Source of the DNA: Eutreptiella sp. 'Long Island Sound 2002' | Lineage: Eukaryota > Euglenozoa > Euglenophyceae > Eutreptiales > Eutreptiaceae | Direction of reading: 5' to 3' | Assembly: GCA_964036045.1 (NCBI GenBank) | Contig: OZ038402.1 | Span: 1,008,445 to 1,072,444 of the forward strand | DNA: 64,000 nucleotides | Shown here: positions 36,345 to 45,891 of the stretch, one piece after another | Position numbering within the stretch: position 1 is the stretch's first letter | Layout of the letters: every line of letters begins with the position of its first letter | Translations under genes and position numbers: made by a program | The notes under the pieces: generated by a model | Databases searched by the model: none | Told to the model about the DNA's origin: nothing | The model's input: the letters and a program-made list of their open reading frames with translations, nothing else

Positions 36345-37001
36345 CCTGTCAAATCAGCAGTCCCTGCCCCACACAACCGTGGAAGAATCATTCACCTGAA
36401 GTAGACATACTTAGTGCACCTCCTTCAGCGGTTGGACGCTAGCCATGAACTTGAGGGTGTCACGGCCCGTATAGTGTCGAGGAACATCTCTTTCGAGGGC
36501 ACGTTTCTGAATCAGGATACCAGATCGATGGTTGATCAATCGAAGGTTGGGATCGCCAGGCCGGCCGTCGACGGGGCACTTGTACTGGAATACGAACACA
36601 TGCTCACGGGCAAGAGCTCGGAACTGTCCCGGTCCCAATGTTTGCGACTTGGTCGTGAAGAAATCCCAAAAGTTCGACGGCTGCCAGACGGCAGGGTTCC
36701 ACAAATCCATTCGATTGGTGGTCTCGAAGGACAACGCGTCATTTCGACCAGTGGTCCATCGGTATGTTTGCTTCGAACCGGTACCAGCGGCACTGCTGTG
36801 GTAGAACTCACCAGTTCGCGTGTCGACTCCCCACCACGGCGTGTCGGCAGTCGAAACTCTCCGAGCAACGATTATGGCGCTGACGTCGTTTACCCCAGGA
36901 CCGAGTGCATATCGGTCCCTGATTTCGAGACTGCTTGTTCGAGAGTTCGCTTGGAGTCGACCGAGGTGTTGATGCACATACTGGCCATGGGCGAGAGCGT
37001 C
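36345..37001. mobile_element. 657-bp foreign insert in the A2 ORF
   Basis: Comparison with A1 defines the boundaries. A1 reads AATATCTTTGGTG, whereas A2 reads AATATCT, then the insert (CCTGTCAAATC...GAGCGTC), then CTTTGGTG. This leaves at most a 2-bp CT duplication. No terminal inverted repeat is visible. The composition differs from the surroundings: no homopolymer runs and many TCGA and CGA words. Nearly all of it is one minus-strand ORF. Confidence 0.75.
36411..37001 (-). CDS. Well-preserved ORF of unknown family, 5'-truncated
   Basis: Open from the insert edge (37001) to a stop at 36411, about 196 codons with no internal start needed. Upstream in-frame sequence from 37064 belongs to A2, so the native start is missing. 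The peptide is rich in Trp and Phe (TPWWGVDTRTGEFYH, DLWNPAVWQPSNFWDFF) and ends with a basic segment (GILIQKRALERDVPRHY). Codon choice is even, unlike the repeat-derived ORFs around it, which supports real coding origin. The spacing of F-x-x-x-x-x-x-TLGPG and alternating hydrophobic strands could suit a beta-rich protein such as a small-virus capsid, but this is speculation. I do not recognise the family. The overlapping plus-strand ORF (36414-37010) has less convincing composition. Confidence 0.5.
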   Translation of the reverse strand, partial: DALAHGQYVHQHLGRLQANSRTSSLEIRDRYALGPGVNDVSAIIVARRVSTADTPWWGVDTRTGEFYHSSAAGTGSKQTYRWTTGRNDALSFETTNRMDLWNPAVWQPSNFWDFFTTKSQTLGPGQFRALAREHVFVFQYKCPVDGRPGDPNLRLINHRSGILIQKRALERDVPRHYTGRDTLKFMASVQPLKEVH

Positions 37002-37730
37002 CTTTGGTGAAGTAAAGCTTGCCCTCAAACACATGGCCAAATCCCAAGGCCCGCTTTGGCCCACACAATCTGCACTTCATCATTGTTGCGGAGACATGTT
37101 CACCGGTGGACGGGATGTACGTAACAGCCATGCCAGGTGTAGCAACATGAGCCATGGCTGAAAATCACATCAACAGGGACATCATTGGGTTGCAATTGCA
37201 AGCAGAATATTGGTATGAGCAGGAGGAACTACCACAAGCATGATCAAGCCCACCTTTCCCTCTAAAAGCGAAGCACAATCGCATAATGTTACATTTCTGA
37301 CCATAAAAACCGTGGTCAGAAAATTCCATCAAAACGACGGTAACACGGGCTCATGTGCTTAGACAAGGCAGTGCTTGCGCAAGGGGGGGGGGGGGTAGTT
37401 AGGTCCCAAAAAATTATTGTCCAAACAGAAGTATCCATTGGACAAGGGGGGCATTCGTTGGACACGGGGGGGGGGGTACACATACACAACCACACACGTC
37501 ATTGTTGTGTGGGATAAGCAGGAACAAGCGTGGCTGATTGTTGGGGGGGAGTTCTGGGTTGAGCGCTACCTCCAAGTCTGACCCTGCCCACTGACAAGCC
37601 CATCAGCAGCGCAACATCAATCGGCAGAATTCCGGACCGATGGCGATGAAATATGTGTATGTGAATCAGGGATGCCGGGAATGGGATGTGAAGGTCGTGT
37701 AATCTGGGCGGCAGTGTGCTCCATCACACA

Positions 37731-38123
37731 CTAGCACACATCTTCACCGGCAGTGAGCGTTGGAATGTCTATGATACAGAGGGAAGGACACAGGAGGTGG
37801 CGGACAGCGACAACTTCCATCGCACATTGGCACCTCACCATGCCTCCAAAGTCGTCTGACATGCCTGGCTTTCCGTCATACAGCGAAACCACAATTCTGT
37901 GACGTAAAATGTATGGTTTGCTGAAGCGAAATCCAATTGCTGGAAGACAATGGAGATGATTTCTGATTGTCGAAGAATAGGCACGGGCGTCGCGATTCCG
38001 GGGCAACTGTGAAAAGGGCACCCCAAGCTCGGTATGACAGGGGTAAAGCATTGGGATGGATGGCTGGAACATTGATTTGGATGCCGGGCACGCCGGGCAC
38101 GCGCCGGGCAAAAGTTCCCTCAA
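37731..38123 (-). CDS. Unrecognised ORF, possible gene relic
   Basis: 130 codons with a cysteine/histidine-containing C-terminal half (FGGMVRCQCAMEVVAVRHLL). An overlapping minus-strand frame (38026-37835) also has natural composition, so a frameshifted relic is possible. No family recognised. Confidence 0.25.
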   Translation of the reverse strand: MRELLPGACPACPASKSMFQPSIPMLYPCHTELGVPFSQLPRNRDARAYSSTIRNHLHCLPAIGFRFSKPYILRHRIVVSLYDGKPGMSDDFGGMVRCQCAMEVVAVRHLLCPSLCIIDIPTLTAGEDVC

Positions 38124-38362
38124 ACAATGCTACTGTCAAAGCACAAGTTATTCATGCATGATTGGAAGACCTGGTGGCAAGGGAGTGAAATGACAATATC
38201 GACCTCTCTTGGAATCATTTGCTACCCTTGCTCTCTTGAAGCTAAGTGCCCCAATCCCATTGTGCTAGGCTTGGTCAGAAAATCCCATACAGACACAACC
38301 CCCCAAACGGTTGAGGGTGGGACCGTGACCATTCAACCTTTGCCCGGCGCGCGCCCGGCGTG
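38086..38362. repeat. Imperfect inverted repeat GCCGGGCACGCGCCGGGC / GCCCGGCGCGCGCCCGGC
   Basis: The left arm at about 38094-38112 and the right arm at about 38341-38362 are inverted copies, each followed on its outer or inner side by GTTCCCT (38115 and 38367). This could be a small ~290-bp nonautonomous element or a decayed end pair. No ORF lies inside. Confidence 0.4.
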
Positions 38363-38745
38363 CTAACGTTCCCTTTTTGACTAATAACATGACTGATGGG
38401 AGATACCGTCGCTGACTGAAGGTGGCAAAAAGACTTCCGGAAGGAGTTTGGCAACACAGTCTCTCGTGCCCAAGCCATCAGCCAAACGGGAGGACCATGT
38501 GGGTGTCCCATGTCACATAAGCCGTCCTTATAAGGAGGGTTGAGAAGTGTGCGATGAATTTCGGCGGCGGTCAGGGTCAGAGCTTGTGCGCTCGGCGCGG
38601 GACTGTGGGACTGGAATTCGCGAGTCTTGCAGACAACACAAACTGGACGGATAGAGTGAGGGCGTTGCCGCACAGCGCCCGTTGTTGGGGTGATTTTACC
38701 AGAACCAACCCCAAGACAACCAACCACTGAAAACGCAACATGCAA
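38275..38745 (-). CDS. Unrecognised ORF, possible gene relic
   Basis: 156 codons on the minus strand. The middle (VCVVCKTREFQSH ... TAAEIHRTLLNPPY) looks protein-like and has a C-x-x-C pair, but no family was recognised. The right arm of the inverted repeat above lies in its 3' part. Confidence 0.25.
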   Translation of the reverse strand: MHVAFSVVGCLGVGSGKITPTTGAVRQRPHSIRPVCVVCKTREFQSHSPAPSAQALTLTAAEIHRTLLNPPYKDGLCDMGHPHGPPVWLMAWARETVLPNSFRKSFCHLQSATVSPISHVISQKGNVSTPGARRAKVEWSRSHPQPFGGLCLYGIF

Positions 38746-39021
38746 GGGCCAACAGCTCTCGACCGTTGTGCTTCCTATTCTTCAAAACCTCCCGATAACT
38801 GTCATCCAACTCCCCATCATTTGATCTTGCATTTTGCCCACTCCTCCCAGAGGCACAAGGTCACGCGGGCAAACGGCTGAATTGCAGCAAAGCCCGAGTG
38901 CAGTGCCCCGTGCACCCCCACGGTGCATCCAAGACCAAATACACAAGGGCAATCGTGAGAACCAACCACCTCCCCCGGGTTCAGGATGGCGTGCAGCGGG
39001 TGTTCAAGCTGCGCGGTGCGC

Positions 39022-39240
39022 CATGGTGTGGTGTGGTGTGGTGTGGTGTGGTGTGGTGTGGTGTGGTGTGGTGTGGTGTGGTGTGGTGTGGTGTGGTGTG
39101 GTGTGGTGTGGTGCGGTGTGGTGTGGTGTGGTGTGTGGTGTGTGGTGTGGTGCGGTGCAGTGCGGTGCAGCGCGGCGCGGCGCGGCGTGGTGTGGTGGGG
39201 TGTGGTGTGGTGGGGTGGGGTGTGGTGGGGTGGGGTGTGG
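39022..39240. repeat. GTGTG pentanucleotide minisatellite
   Basis: About 110 bp of uninterrupted GTGTG/GGTGT units, then variants (GTGCG, GCGGC, GTGGG) up to 39240. The 5-bp period keeps all six frames open, which creates Val/Cys/Trp-rich and His/Thr-rich shadow ORFs of 86-232 codons. Confidence 0.97.
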
Positions 39241-39244
39241 TTTT

Positions 39245-41400
39245 GACAGCCAACACCCGAGTCCAAACCAACGGCAAAGAAGTGCCATCCACTGGGTGGT
39301 CTACCCCCCCCCCCTCCTCAGGCCCCCTGACCAGCAGTCCCTCTCCAGGGCGTACTATGGGGCTCGGGACCGATGAGGGCCGGCAAGTGCTGACGGGGGT
39401 CAAGCATCACAGGAGTCCCGGAGCATTGCCGCTTGGGGGACGCCCCTCACCCCTGGCCCCTCTGAACATGCATTTCTGGGGCCGGGAGCGGCACCCGGTG
39501 ATATCCGTTTGGCCCGGGTGGCCCTTGTCGCCGGTGCAGCCGTCGCGTTGTAACTCGGTATCTGAGCTTCTGGTGTTTCTGAGTAAGAGGTCTTGAGCAG
39601 TGCGGTGTATGGGAACACGGTAGCTACCGCGGTCACCGTGGCCACGGGGGAAAACGCGTCGGAAACGGCCTACTTTTCGCGCAGCGCCCCATGCGCCCCC
39701 CCTGTACATCGTGAACGTGGTGTCGCATGCGCATCATGTCGCCCGCGCCTGCGTACAGACTGTTCGCGTAGGCGTCAGGAGGGAGGAGCGCCCCATGTGT
39801 CGACCACCGAGTCCGACCAGTACTGGGGGTGTCCCGCCCCCCCCCTGAGGATGCCGAACCCCGGTGTGCATAAGGTGCCCCCTCGCCCTGCGCCCACTGC
39901 GGAGTCTGTCCCATGCCCCCCTCCTCCTGCCGCTGCCCTGTGCCCCCAACGCCCCCACACCCGATACCCCGGGCATCTCTGTGCAGTAGCCGGCCCTAGT
40001 GCCACAGTGCTCAGCGTCAGCAGCCGTCTAGTGAAGCGTTTCGTGCCATGCTCTCCCCGGCCGGGGGGGTGGGGGTCCGCCATCAGAGGCACGCGCGTGC
40101 ACACCCACTGACTGGCAACGGTTGGTGATCCGAAACCCCCCGACCCTGAGTGAGGACTTGCCGCATCAGATGAGGCAGAGCACCATCCAAGCCTCACGGT
40201 CTGGGAGTGACCGCACGGGGAGTCATCGGCGGCGCGGGCAGGGGGGACAGACGCCACCGGGGCGGGCCGCTGCACGGGTGAGCAGGGGGACAGGCATTCA
40301 ACTCTCTCAAGGCAGGTTTCGAAAGCGGTTGCCGAGGCGGTTACGGGTGGTCGGTTGGGGCCATGGGTCTGGCGGTTACAAACGGTTGGTGGGCCACGGA
40401 CAGGGGCGGTTTCATGCCGAGGGAGAGGGGGCACTTCCCCGGGGCACTGCAGGCCGGCCCACATCCATCAAATTGCATACCCCCCCCAAGCCCCCGACGC
40501 ACTCCCTGCCCCCACGGGACTGACCCGTACCCGCGAGGGGATTCGTGCGAAAGGCGTGGCACTGGGCACCGGTGGTACTGCGGGGCAGTTCACTGGCCTT
40601 TCTGGAACCCCCAGAAAGGCCAGTGACCACCCCCCCCCCCCACTTCAAACCCCCCCCCCCCCCCCCCGGGTCTCGGGCACACATCCAAAACGAACGATGT
40701 GGCCTCGGATGTTCGTGGGAGGGGACGGAATCGATCGTCGAGTCGTCGAGCATTGCATCGGGACCGCGGACTATCTGTGAAGGCGGCGCCCAGTGGGACC
40801 AACAGCCTCCCGGCAGAGGACAACCGAGAGCCAGGGCTGCGCTTCACGGGGGCGGGAGGGTCAAGGCCGGTTTCGAAACCGGCTGCCGAGGCGGTTGCCG
40901 GTGGTCGTCGAACAAGAGGTTGGGGGCCAAGGTCCGGCGGTTACAAACGGTTGGGGGGCCGCTGGGGACGGACAGAAGCGGTGCAGGTGAGGGGGCCTTT
41001 CCCCAAGGGAACTGCATGCCGGGCCACAGCGGTGGATGCACGGGACTTCCACAGCCTCCCCCGCCCCCCCCCCGGCCCCATTCAGTGATGTCAGAACCTT
41101 CCGTGCCTCAGGCAAACAGCGGAGTGCCAGCGCCGCATGGACCGTTCACGGGGACGCTCTCTGCTTCATGGTCAATACATGGGCAAGACACAAGGCCATA
41201 GAAGCGTCATGGAACGATGGTTGGCGGTCGGCGGCGGTTGGCGGTTGGTGGCGGTTGGCGGGTGGCCCCCTCCCCCCCCCCTCCAGACGCACGATCGCAG
41301 CAAAGACGGTGCCACGGCCACTCCGAAGAGGCACGCCTCTGTCCCCCGGATGCGTGGGACCCCCGGTGTTTGCAGCGGCCGGTGTTCCCCATCGGCCCCG
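39245..41400. repeat. GC-rich DNA with a ~170-bp diverged duplication
   Basis: About 40314-40480 (AGGTTTCGAAAGCGGTTGCCG ... GGCGGTTACAAACGGTTGG) recurs at 40863-41035 with substitutions and small indels. C runs occur at 40629-40664 and 41066. GGCGGTTGGCGG-type microrepeats start at 41223. TACTTTTCGCGCAGCGCC at about 39671 resembles the right end of B elements. No supported gene. Confidence 0.55.
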
Positions 41401-41471
41401 CGTCCGTCTGCCGTCAGTCTGCGGAAGCAGTTCGGGGCTGCGGTTGCAGGCGGTTGGAGGGCGCGGCCGCT

Positions 41472-44400
41472 TCACAGCCTCGGGTCCTGCGCATGGGCCT
41501 TGGAGGCGCGGCAGGAGAAGTTGACGAGCAGCACCGGGGCCGGGGCCTGCGGGCCGTCGCTGTAGCGGTCCGACAGCTCGAGGGGCACGCTGCGGTACCC
41601 GAGGCGCAGCTCGCTCAGGGGGATGGTGGCCTCGCCCACAACGCGGGTGATGGGCTCGACCCGCTTCAGCACCAGCCGCAGGATGGAGCAGGCCCTGGCG
41701 GTGGAGGGGGCAGGGGAAGGGGAGGGGGAGGGGGAGGGGGGGGGCGGAACGGCCAGACCCAAGATCGGGGGTGTGGGAATGCCTCCCGCACGCCGCAGGC
41801 GCCGCGGCGGAAGGGCGATTGGCCGTGGGGGAATCAGCACCGCATTGATTTCCCTCGATTGTGGGTGAAGGCAGTCGGTCAAACGGGCACAATGGCGCGG
41901 CACGATACTCAAAACGGACAAAAATGTTGTGCCCATTCAAAAGTACAGTTCACAGAAGGGAACAACGTCCCATGTCCCATGATAACTCCCCAAATTGCAT
42001 GCCGCAGGGCGCGCCGCAGGTGCCGCACGCGCTGCACGATTAGCGATCAGAAGAGAGAGAGAGAGAGAGAGAAGGGGGGGGGGGGGGGGTTGGCACAAGG
42101 CACAAGGCACAGGGGGGGGGGGGAGTCTGGAACCCAAAACCAAAAACGCCAAAACCCCAAAACCAACTTTTCCTTTTGTAAATGTCATTCTCTCCCACTA
42201 TGAAATCCGGGTCCGGGAGGGGGGAGCAACCCCCCCCCGCTCCTCCCACGTTTGTCAGCCCTTCTACTACATCCCTGCCCAAGATCAACAGGGCACAGCC
42301 GTGCCACCCCTTGAGCAAAAAGGCCATGGCCCTGGTCACACCAGCGCTGGCCTTAAAACTAAAAACAAAAACCGCCGGCCTCCGGTCCACTCGAACCTCC
42401 GCAGAGCGCCAGCCGACGAGCAACTGCGGCTGGTCATGGGCCAACCGCCGTCGGTTACGCGCCAACCGCCGTCGGCCAAGCGCCACCCGCCGTCGGTTAA
42501 ACGACCCCCGCCACCAACAAACTCGGTGAACGAAAAGAAAAAAATGAAATATCTGGTTCCCATAGGACCGCCCGGGTCACACATACCCCCCCCCCTCCCG
42601 TTCTTCAGGCGATGCGGCGGGATGTCGCCAAAGAGCCACGCCGCGCCAGGTGCCTCCCTCCCCCTCCCCTCCCCCCGGTGGTTGGCCAGGGGCCACGTCC
42701 CCCGCGCACCCACACGCACATCGGGTCCAGGGACATGAAGGCCTACATCTGCACAGGAGAGGGATCTGGACATGCGCCATTCCAACGTGCGGACAGAGTG
42801 GGCGGCAACAGAGGGTGGCCTGCCTGCAGTGCACTGCCAGGCTGCAGGGATGGAGGCCTCCGGCAGGACGCAATGTGCCCCCTCCCCGGCTGCTGGTGGG
42901 GGGGGGGGGGGGGCGGGGGGGTGCAGGTTGGGGCCCAGGGCATCAAAAATCGCCAAAATCTGCCCGGCGAAGGATTTGGTCCCGCTGCCTCAGTTGTGGG
43001 GGCAGTTGTGGGGCCGCAAAGCGCAGACCCCCCGGGTCTAACTTCCGCAGGTTCTCCGAGCAAACAACAAAAGCGGATCAAATGAATCCACGGCCCATCA
43101 GAGAAGACACGAGGGGTGGCAGTATCGGCCGAGGGGGGTCAAGGGATGTGCAAATCCTGCCATTTTCCAAGCGCGTGCGTGCACCACCGGGGCCATTCCG
43201 GGCAGGGGGGGGGGGGGGGCGCAATCCGGCCTCTTTCGAAGGGCATGCGTGGGCTGCCCCGGGTTGGAACACCCAGCGGCCAACATGCCGTGGTGCACTG
43301 CACACACTTCAAAAAAAAAAAGAAGAAGAAGAAGGGTTGGACGTCGGACCCATCAGGACGGCCCAAATCGGATGGTGTGCACGCGACAGGCACCAAACCA
43401 TTGAACAGGGTTTTTCGGCAAAAAAACGGTGGTGCTCACCCGGATAAGCCATGATTTAACGTGATTTAAATGCGATTGTTCACGGATTTTTGGTTTGAAA
43501 TTCCATGCAATGCTGTGGACGTTGGACGGTGTGCAGGATCCACGCCACCTCTCCAGAGGATTGGCGGTTCCACACTTTTTTTTTGCAAATGTCTAAAACG
43601 CAGGTGAACCTCCAATGAAAGGGTGGTCCAACTTGTTTACTGCAATCCCCACTTGCACAACAGCGGATACGATCTTCTCATTCACTTGTTGGCTGTGGTT
43701 CAGGCCAGTCCGGATGTTCTTCAAATCACGCTGCACTTGGACGCCCTTCAGAGCCTCATTGTCGACTGCAGAACTTGACTGACTTGGGGAGGGTTGCGGT
43801 GGTGTTTGTGGCTCTGGTGGAGATTGAACGAGGGCACTGAGACCAGGCTGCTGGTTTTGGTTCCCCGCATTCAGTTTTGACACGTTTGTGGCTGGCAAAC
43901 CCAAATGGCTTTGTCCATGGCTCTTATCAAGCCAAGACACAGAGCCTTGGCATGATGTGCACCACATAATGTCCTTGCCTTTGGCTTGGTCAAGACACAG
44001 CATTGAGGGTGCCACCCCGCCTCCATGATTTCGTTTTCTGAGGTCCTGTCGTGTGCTGCAGTGTGTTCAGTGACCTTGTCATCAGCCAACACGAAAAGGG
44101 GCAAAGAGAAAGGGACACAGAGAAACTATAGGCAAACCGAAACACTAATGAAACGTGGTTTGACGTGATTCGGCAAATCAGCTCAAAACGTGGTAAATCA
44201 TGATTTCACGTGATGGAACGTCCCACAGTGAAACCCTGCATCGAACCACTGTACCCAACCAATACATCCGGGTCTGCAGTGGGCAACCACAGCATACCGG
44301 GCCCAGGCCCCCCTTTGCACACCGCTGGACCTCCCGTGACCCCTGAGCACCGGCGGAGGAGCACAGCACAGCACCGCACCGCACACCGGCAGGGGATCGT

Positions 44401-44531
44401 GATCGCCGGGGACGTCACATTCCAGCGCACGGTCCCTTGGGACTCGGTGGAGCTGAGCGGCAGATTGTACTGGGCGTTGCTGCTGCCCAGGACGGTCACC
44501 CGCACGAACAGTCGGTTCTCCACGAGCTTCG
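41472..44531 (-). CDS. Two 3'-terminal exons encoding a PI-PLC-like C2 domain
   Basis: The last exon (41694-41472) encodes GEATIPLSELRLGYRSVPL followed by LLVNF and a stop. This matches the end of the C2 domain of phosphoinositide-specific phospholipase C (family pattern I-G-x-x-x-L-P-x-S-x-L-R-x-G-Y-R-x-V-P-L ... L-F-V). It is preceded by a strong pyrimidine tract and CAG acceptor. An upstream exon (44531-44387) encodes KLVENRLFVRVTVL (C2 first strand) through WNVTSPAITIP. It has an acceptor (CCCTCCCTCAG) and a donor (CCG|GTGTGC). The two exons join in phase (CG + G = Arg), giving a continuous C2-like order across a 2.69-kb intron (44386-41695). The PLC catalytic X and Y domains are not visible in this window. 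Enzyme activity is therefore not shown, and another C2 protein is possible. The first of the two exons is less certain than the last. Confidence 0.55.
41700..42200. other. Purine/pyrimidine-rich intron segment
   Basis: Contains GGGGAGGGGGAGG repeats, (GA)n at 42053-42072 followed by a G run, and another G run at about 42111. It lies in the proposed intron upstream of the last PLC-like exon. Confidence 0.5.
42428..42510. repeat. ~21-bp minisatellite, three to four copies
   Basis: GCCAACCGCCGTCGGTTACGC-type units: CCGCCGTCGGTTACGCGCCA, CCGCCGTCGGCCAAGCGCCA, CCGCCGTCGGTTAAACG. The period is 21 bp, so frames stay open. Confidence 0.75.
42511..43592. other. Intron-like GC-rich stretch, nothing further recognised
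   Basis: G runs at 42897-42920 and 43205-43220 and an (AAG)n tract at about 43320. ORFs of 100-265 codons occur on both strands, all driven by GC-rich composition, with no domain recognised. Confidence 0.4.
43593..44104 (-). pseudogene. BED/CGGBP1-like zinc-finger ORF relic inside the PLC-like intron
   Basis: The minus frame from 44015 has MWCTSCQGSVSWLDKSHGQS followed by HLG (43961-43905), resembling the C-x-x-C...H zinc finger of hAT-type transposon and CGGBP1 proteins. Next come a P/Q/S-rich linker and a predicted helical segment (LKNIRTGLNHSQQVNEKI) that ends at 43593. A second frame (44104-43871) supplies an upstream acidic stretch, so a frameshift near 43980 is likely. It is flanked by AT-richer sequence with repeated ACGTGATTT-type words (43455-43480 and 44150-44215). 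The element sits in the proposed intron and was probably inserted there. Confidence 0.4.
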
Positions 44532-45332
44532 CTGAGGGAGGGGGCGCGGCACGGGGGGACCGGTGCGGTACTGACGGGGGGGTGTTCCAGAAAGGCGGGT
44601 GGGGTATGGAACAGTGCACTCGGCATGCAACCGTCCAATACGGTACCTGCGTCTCCCTGCAGTCTGAGGCCACCGGCCCCACACGTGGCACTCCCGCGTG
44701 TACAAGGGGGGGACTTGGCTTGGGATTACCGGGAACCACTTGGTCCCGTTTGGTGGGGCGCTGTCTTTCCAGGCGTTTTTCGCTGGCGGAGTGACCCCAC
44801 CCCCACCACTCCAACAGCACCGTCGTTGGCTGGCCATCAGCCTGCTACTGGGCCCAGGTGCAACCAACCAATGGCTTGCTGCCCTCGGGTATTTGCAATT
44901 GCCGCTGATGACTCCACAACTGCCCTCCGACCGAAATCCGGTACATCCCAAGCGCCAGCAGACTCCAGTTGGTCAAGAGGCGAGAACCCTCGAGCTAGAA
45001 CCCCCTCCCCCCCAAAAAAGGGCTCAAATGACTGGCCCCCCCAAATCCTACCAAGGCTACCGTGCCCCGGAGGTGACCCGGAGCCAAAACTCAGCCAAAC
45101 ATGAAAATGGCTTTTTTTTTCGGCTCAGACTAAGATGAGCTGGCGGAGCCTACTCACTTCACAGTACTCGAGGTAACCCCTCGGGATCAAGGTTCAGAGC
45201 TGTGCCTACGATGATCCCACAAATGACTGTGGTAGCGGATCTGACACGTAGTGAGGATTAGCTGAGTCTGAACCCAGGTGATGCAGTGGGAGACTGCCAC
45301 GCCCGTAGGCTTCCCAGTGTGCGTGAGGCAAA
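44532..45332. other. No supported gene
   Basis: GC-rich to mixed sequence upstream (minus-strand sense) of the first C2 exon. No other PLC motif was found in any frame. Confidence 0.35.
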
Positions 45333-45580
45333 AAAGTGAAAATGGGATTTTTGGAATCGGCACGCCGAGGGGGTTCAGAAAGGTCATCATTTGCCATGTG
45401 TTTGGTGAAAAAAAACTTGACAATTTTCAATGATCAAAAAAATTTTCGGTGCCTTCGGCGTCAGGGTTGACAGTAACTGATGAAAAGTCCTGCCAATTGA
45501 GCCCTTTTCCCGAACCCCCCCCTCAGTTTTGGGGGGGCTCTACTGACCCCCCCCCTCCTTCAAACTTGAAAACCCGATCT
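45333..45580. repeat. Dispersed repeat D, copy 2, with C/G hairpin block
   Basis: Matches 13258-13460 through GATTTTTGGAATCGGC, GGGGTTCAGAAAGGTCATCA, GGTGAAAAAAAACTTGAC and AATTGAGCCCTTTTCCCGAA. It ends in CCCCCCCTCAGTTTTGGGGGGG (hairpin) and CTCTACTGACCCCCC. A related block without the body lies at 14508-14545. Confidence 0.7.
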
Positions 45581-45891
45581 CCCCAAGAAACTCCGGTGGG
45601 TCGAGAGGCGAGACCTGTCTCCCGGGCCCCAAGGCTGGAAGGAGCTATTCGACGGGCAGCGGGAGTGCAGCTGCGACCTCAGAAGTCTCCCGAAGGCCCC
45701 GACGGCCGAGTCCCACCTCAGCGTTTGCCCGGCACACCCCCTGTTGGCAAATGTCCCTGATTTCCGCCCTCCCCCCTAGACAAGCCCCAAAGTAGAGTAG
45801 AATTTGTGGTCCTGCCCGCCAAATCAATCGCCGCCGCTCCAACCGCCTGTACTGCACAACGCCCAAAGCCCTGCATCGAGCATCCATCACA

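Larger units (their letters stand above)
36164..37155 (-). pseudogene. SH3-like/basic-tail protein in A2, split by a 657-bp insert
   Basis: The minus-strand ATG at 37155 gives MAHVATPGMAVTYIPSTGE followed by HVSAT, matching the G-x-x-V-x-Y...G-x-x-V-x-A-T pattern of the other two relics. After a probable frameshift comes GHVFEGKLYFTK (ends about 37002). The reading then enters foreign DNA. It resumes at 36344 with DIVDDSFVPRNRKPKP and a KPAPK-type tail ending at 36164. In A1 the two halves are contiguous, so the insert is secondary. The protein is interrupted and probably not made. Confidence 0.65.
35950..37395. mobile_element. C/G-tip element A2
   Basis: TA|C-run-TTGCGCAAGCAC at the left and GTGCTTGCGCAAGG-G-run|TA at the right form an inverted repeat with TA on both sides. 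A 50-bp direct repeat is identical at 35988-36037 and 37331-37380 (it begins AAAACGACGGTAACACGGGC). The right copy runs directly into the terminal inverted repeat. The interior is homologous to A1 at both flanks and carries the same minus-strand ORF family, here split by a 657-bp insert (36345-37001). Confidence 0.85.
35868..37478. mobile_element. Possible outer element A5 into which A2 inserted
   Basis: Left of A2 is GAACAGGAGTGTTCGTTGGAC. Right of A2 are AACAGAAGTATCCATTGGAC and CATTCGTTGGACACGGGGGG followed by TA. These look like the subterminal direct repeat and G-run tip of another element of the same architecture, split by A2. The left tip is poorly defined. Confidence 0.35.

Noticed and set aside
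36414-37010. 198-codon plus-strand ORF in the A2 insert
   Set aside because: The antisense frame has more natural composition and aromatic motifs. The plus frame begins inside the insert and ends in A2 sequence. It cannot be fully excluded without homologues.
38898-39596. 232-codon and overlapping ORFs on both strands
   Set aside because: Produced by the GTGTG minisatellite, which has no stop codon in any frame.
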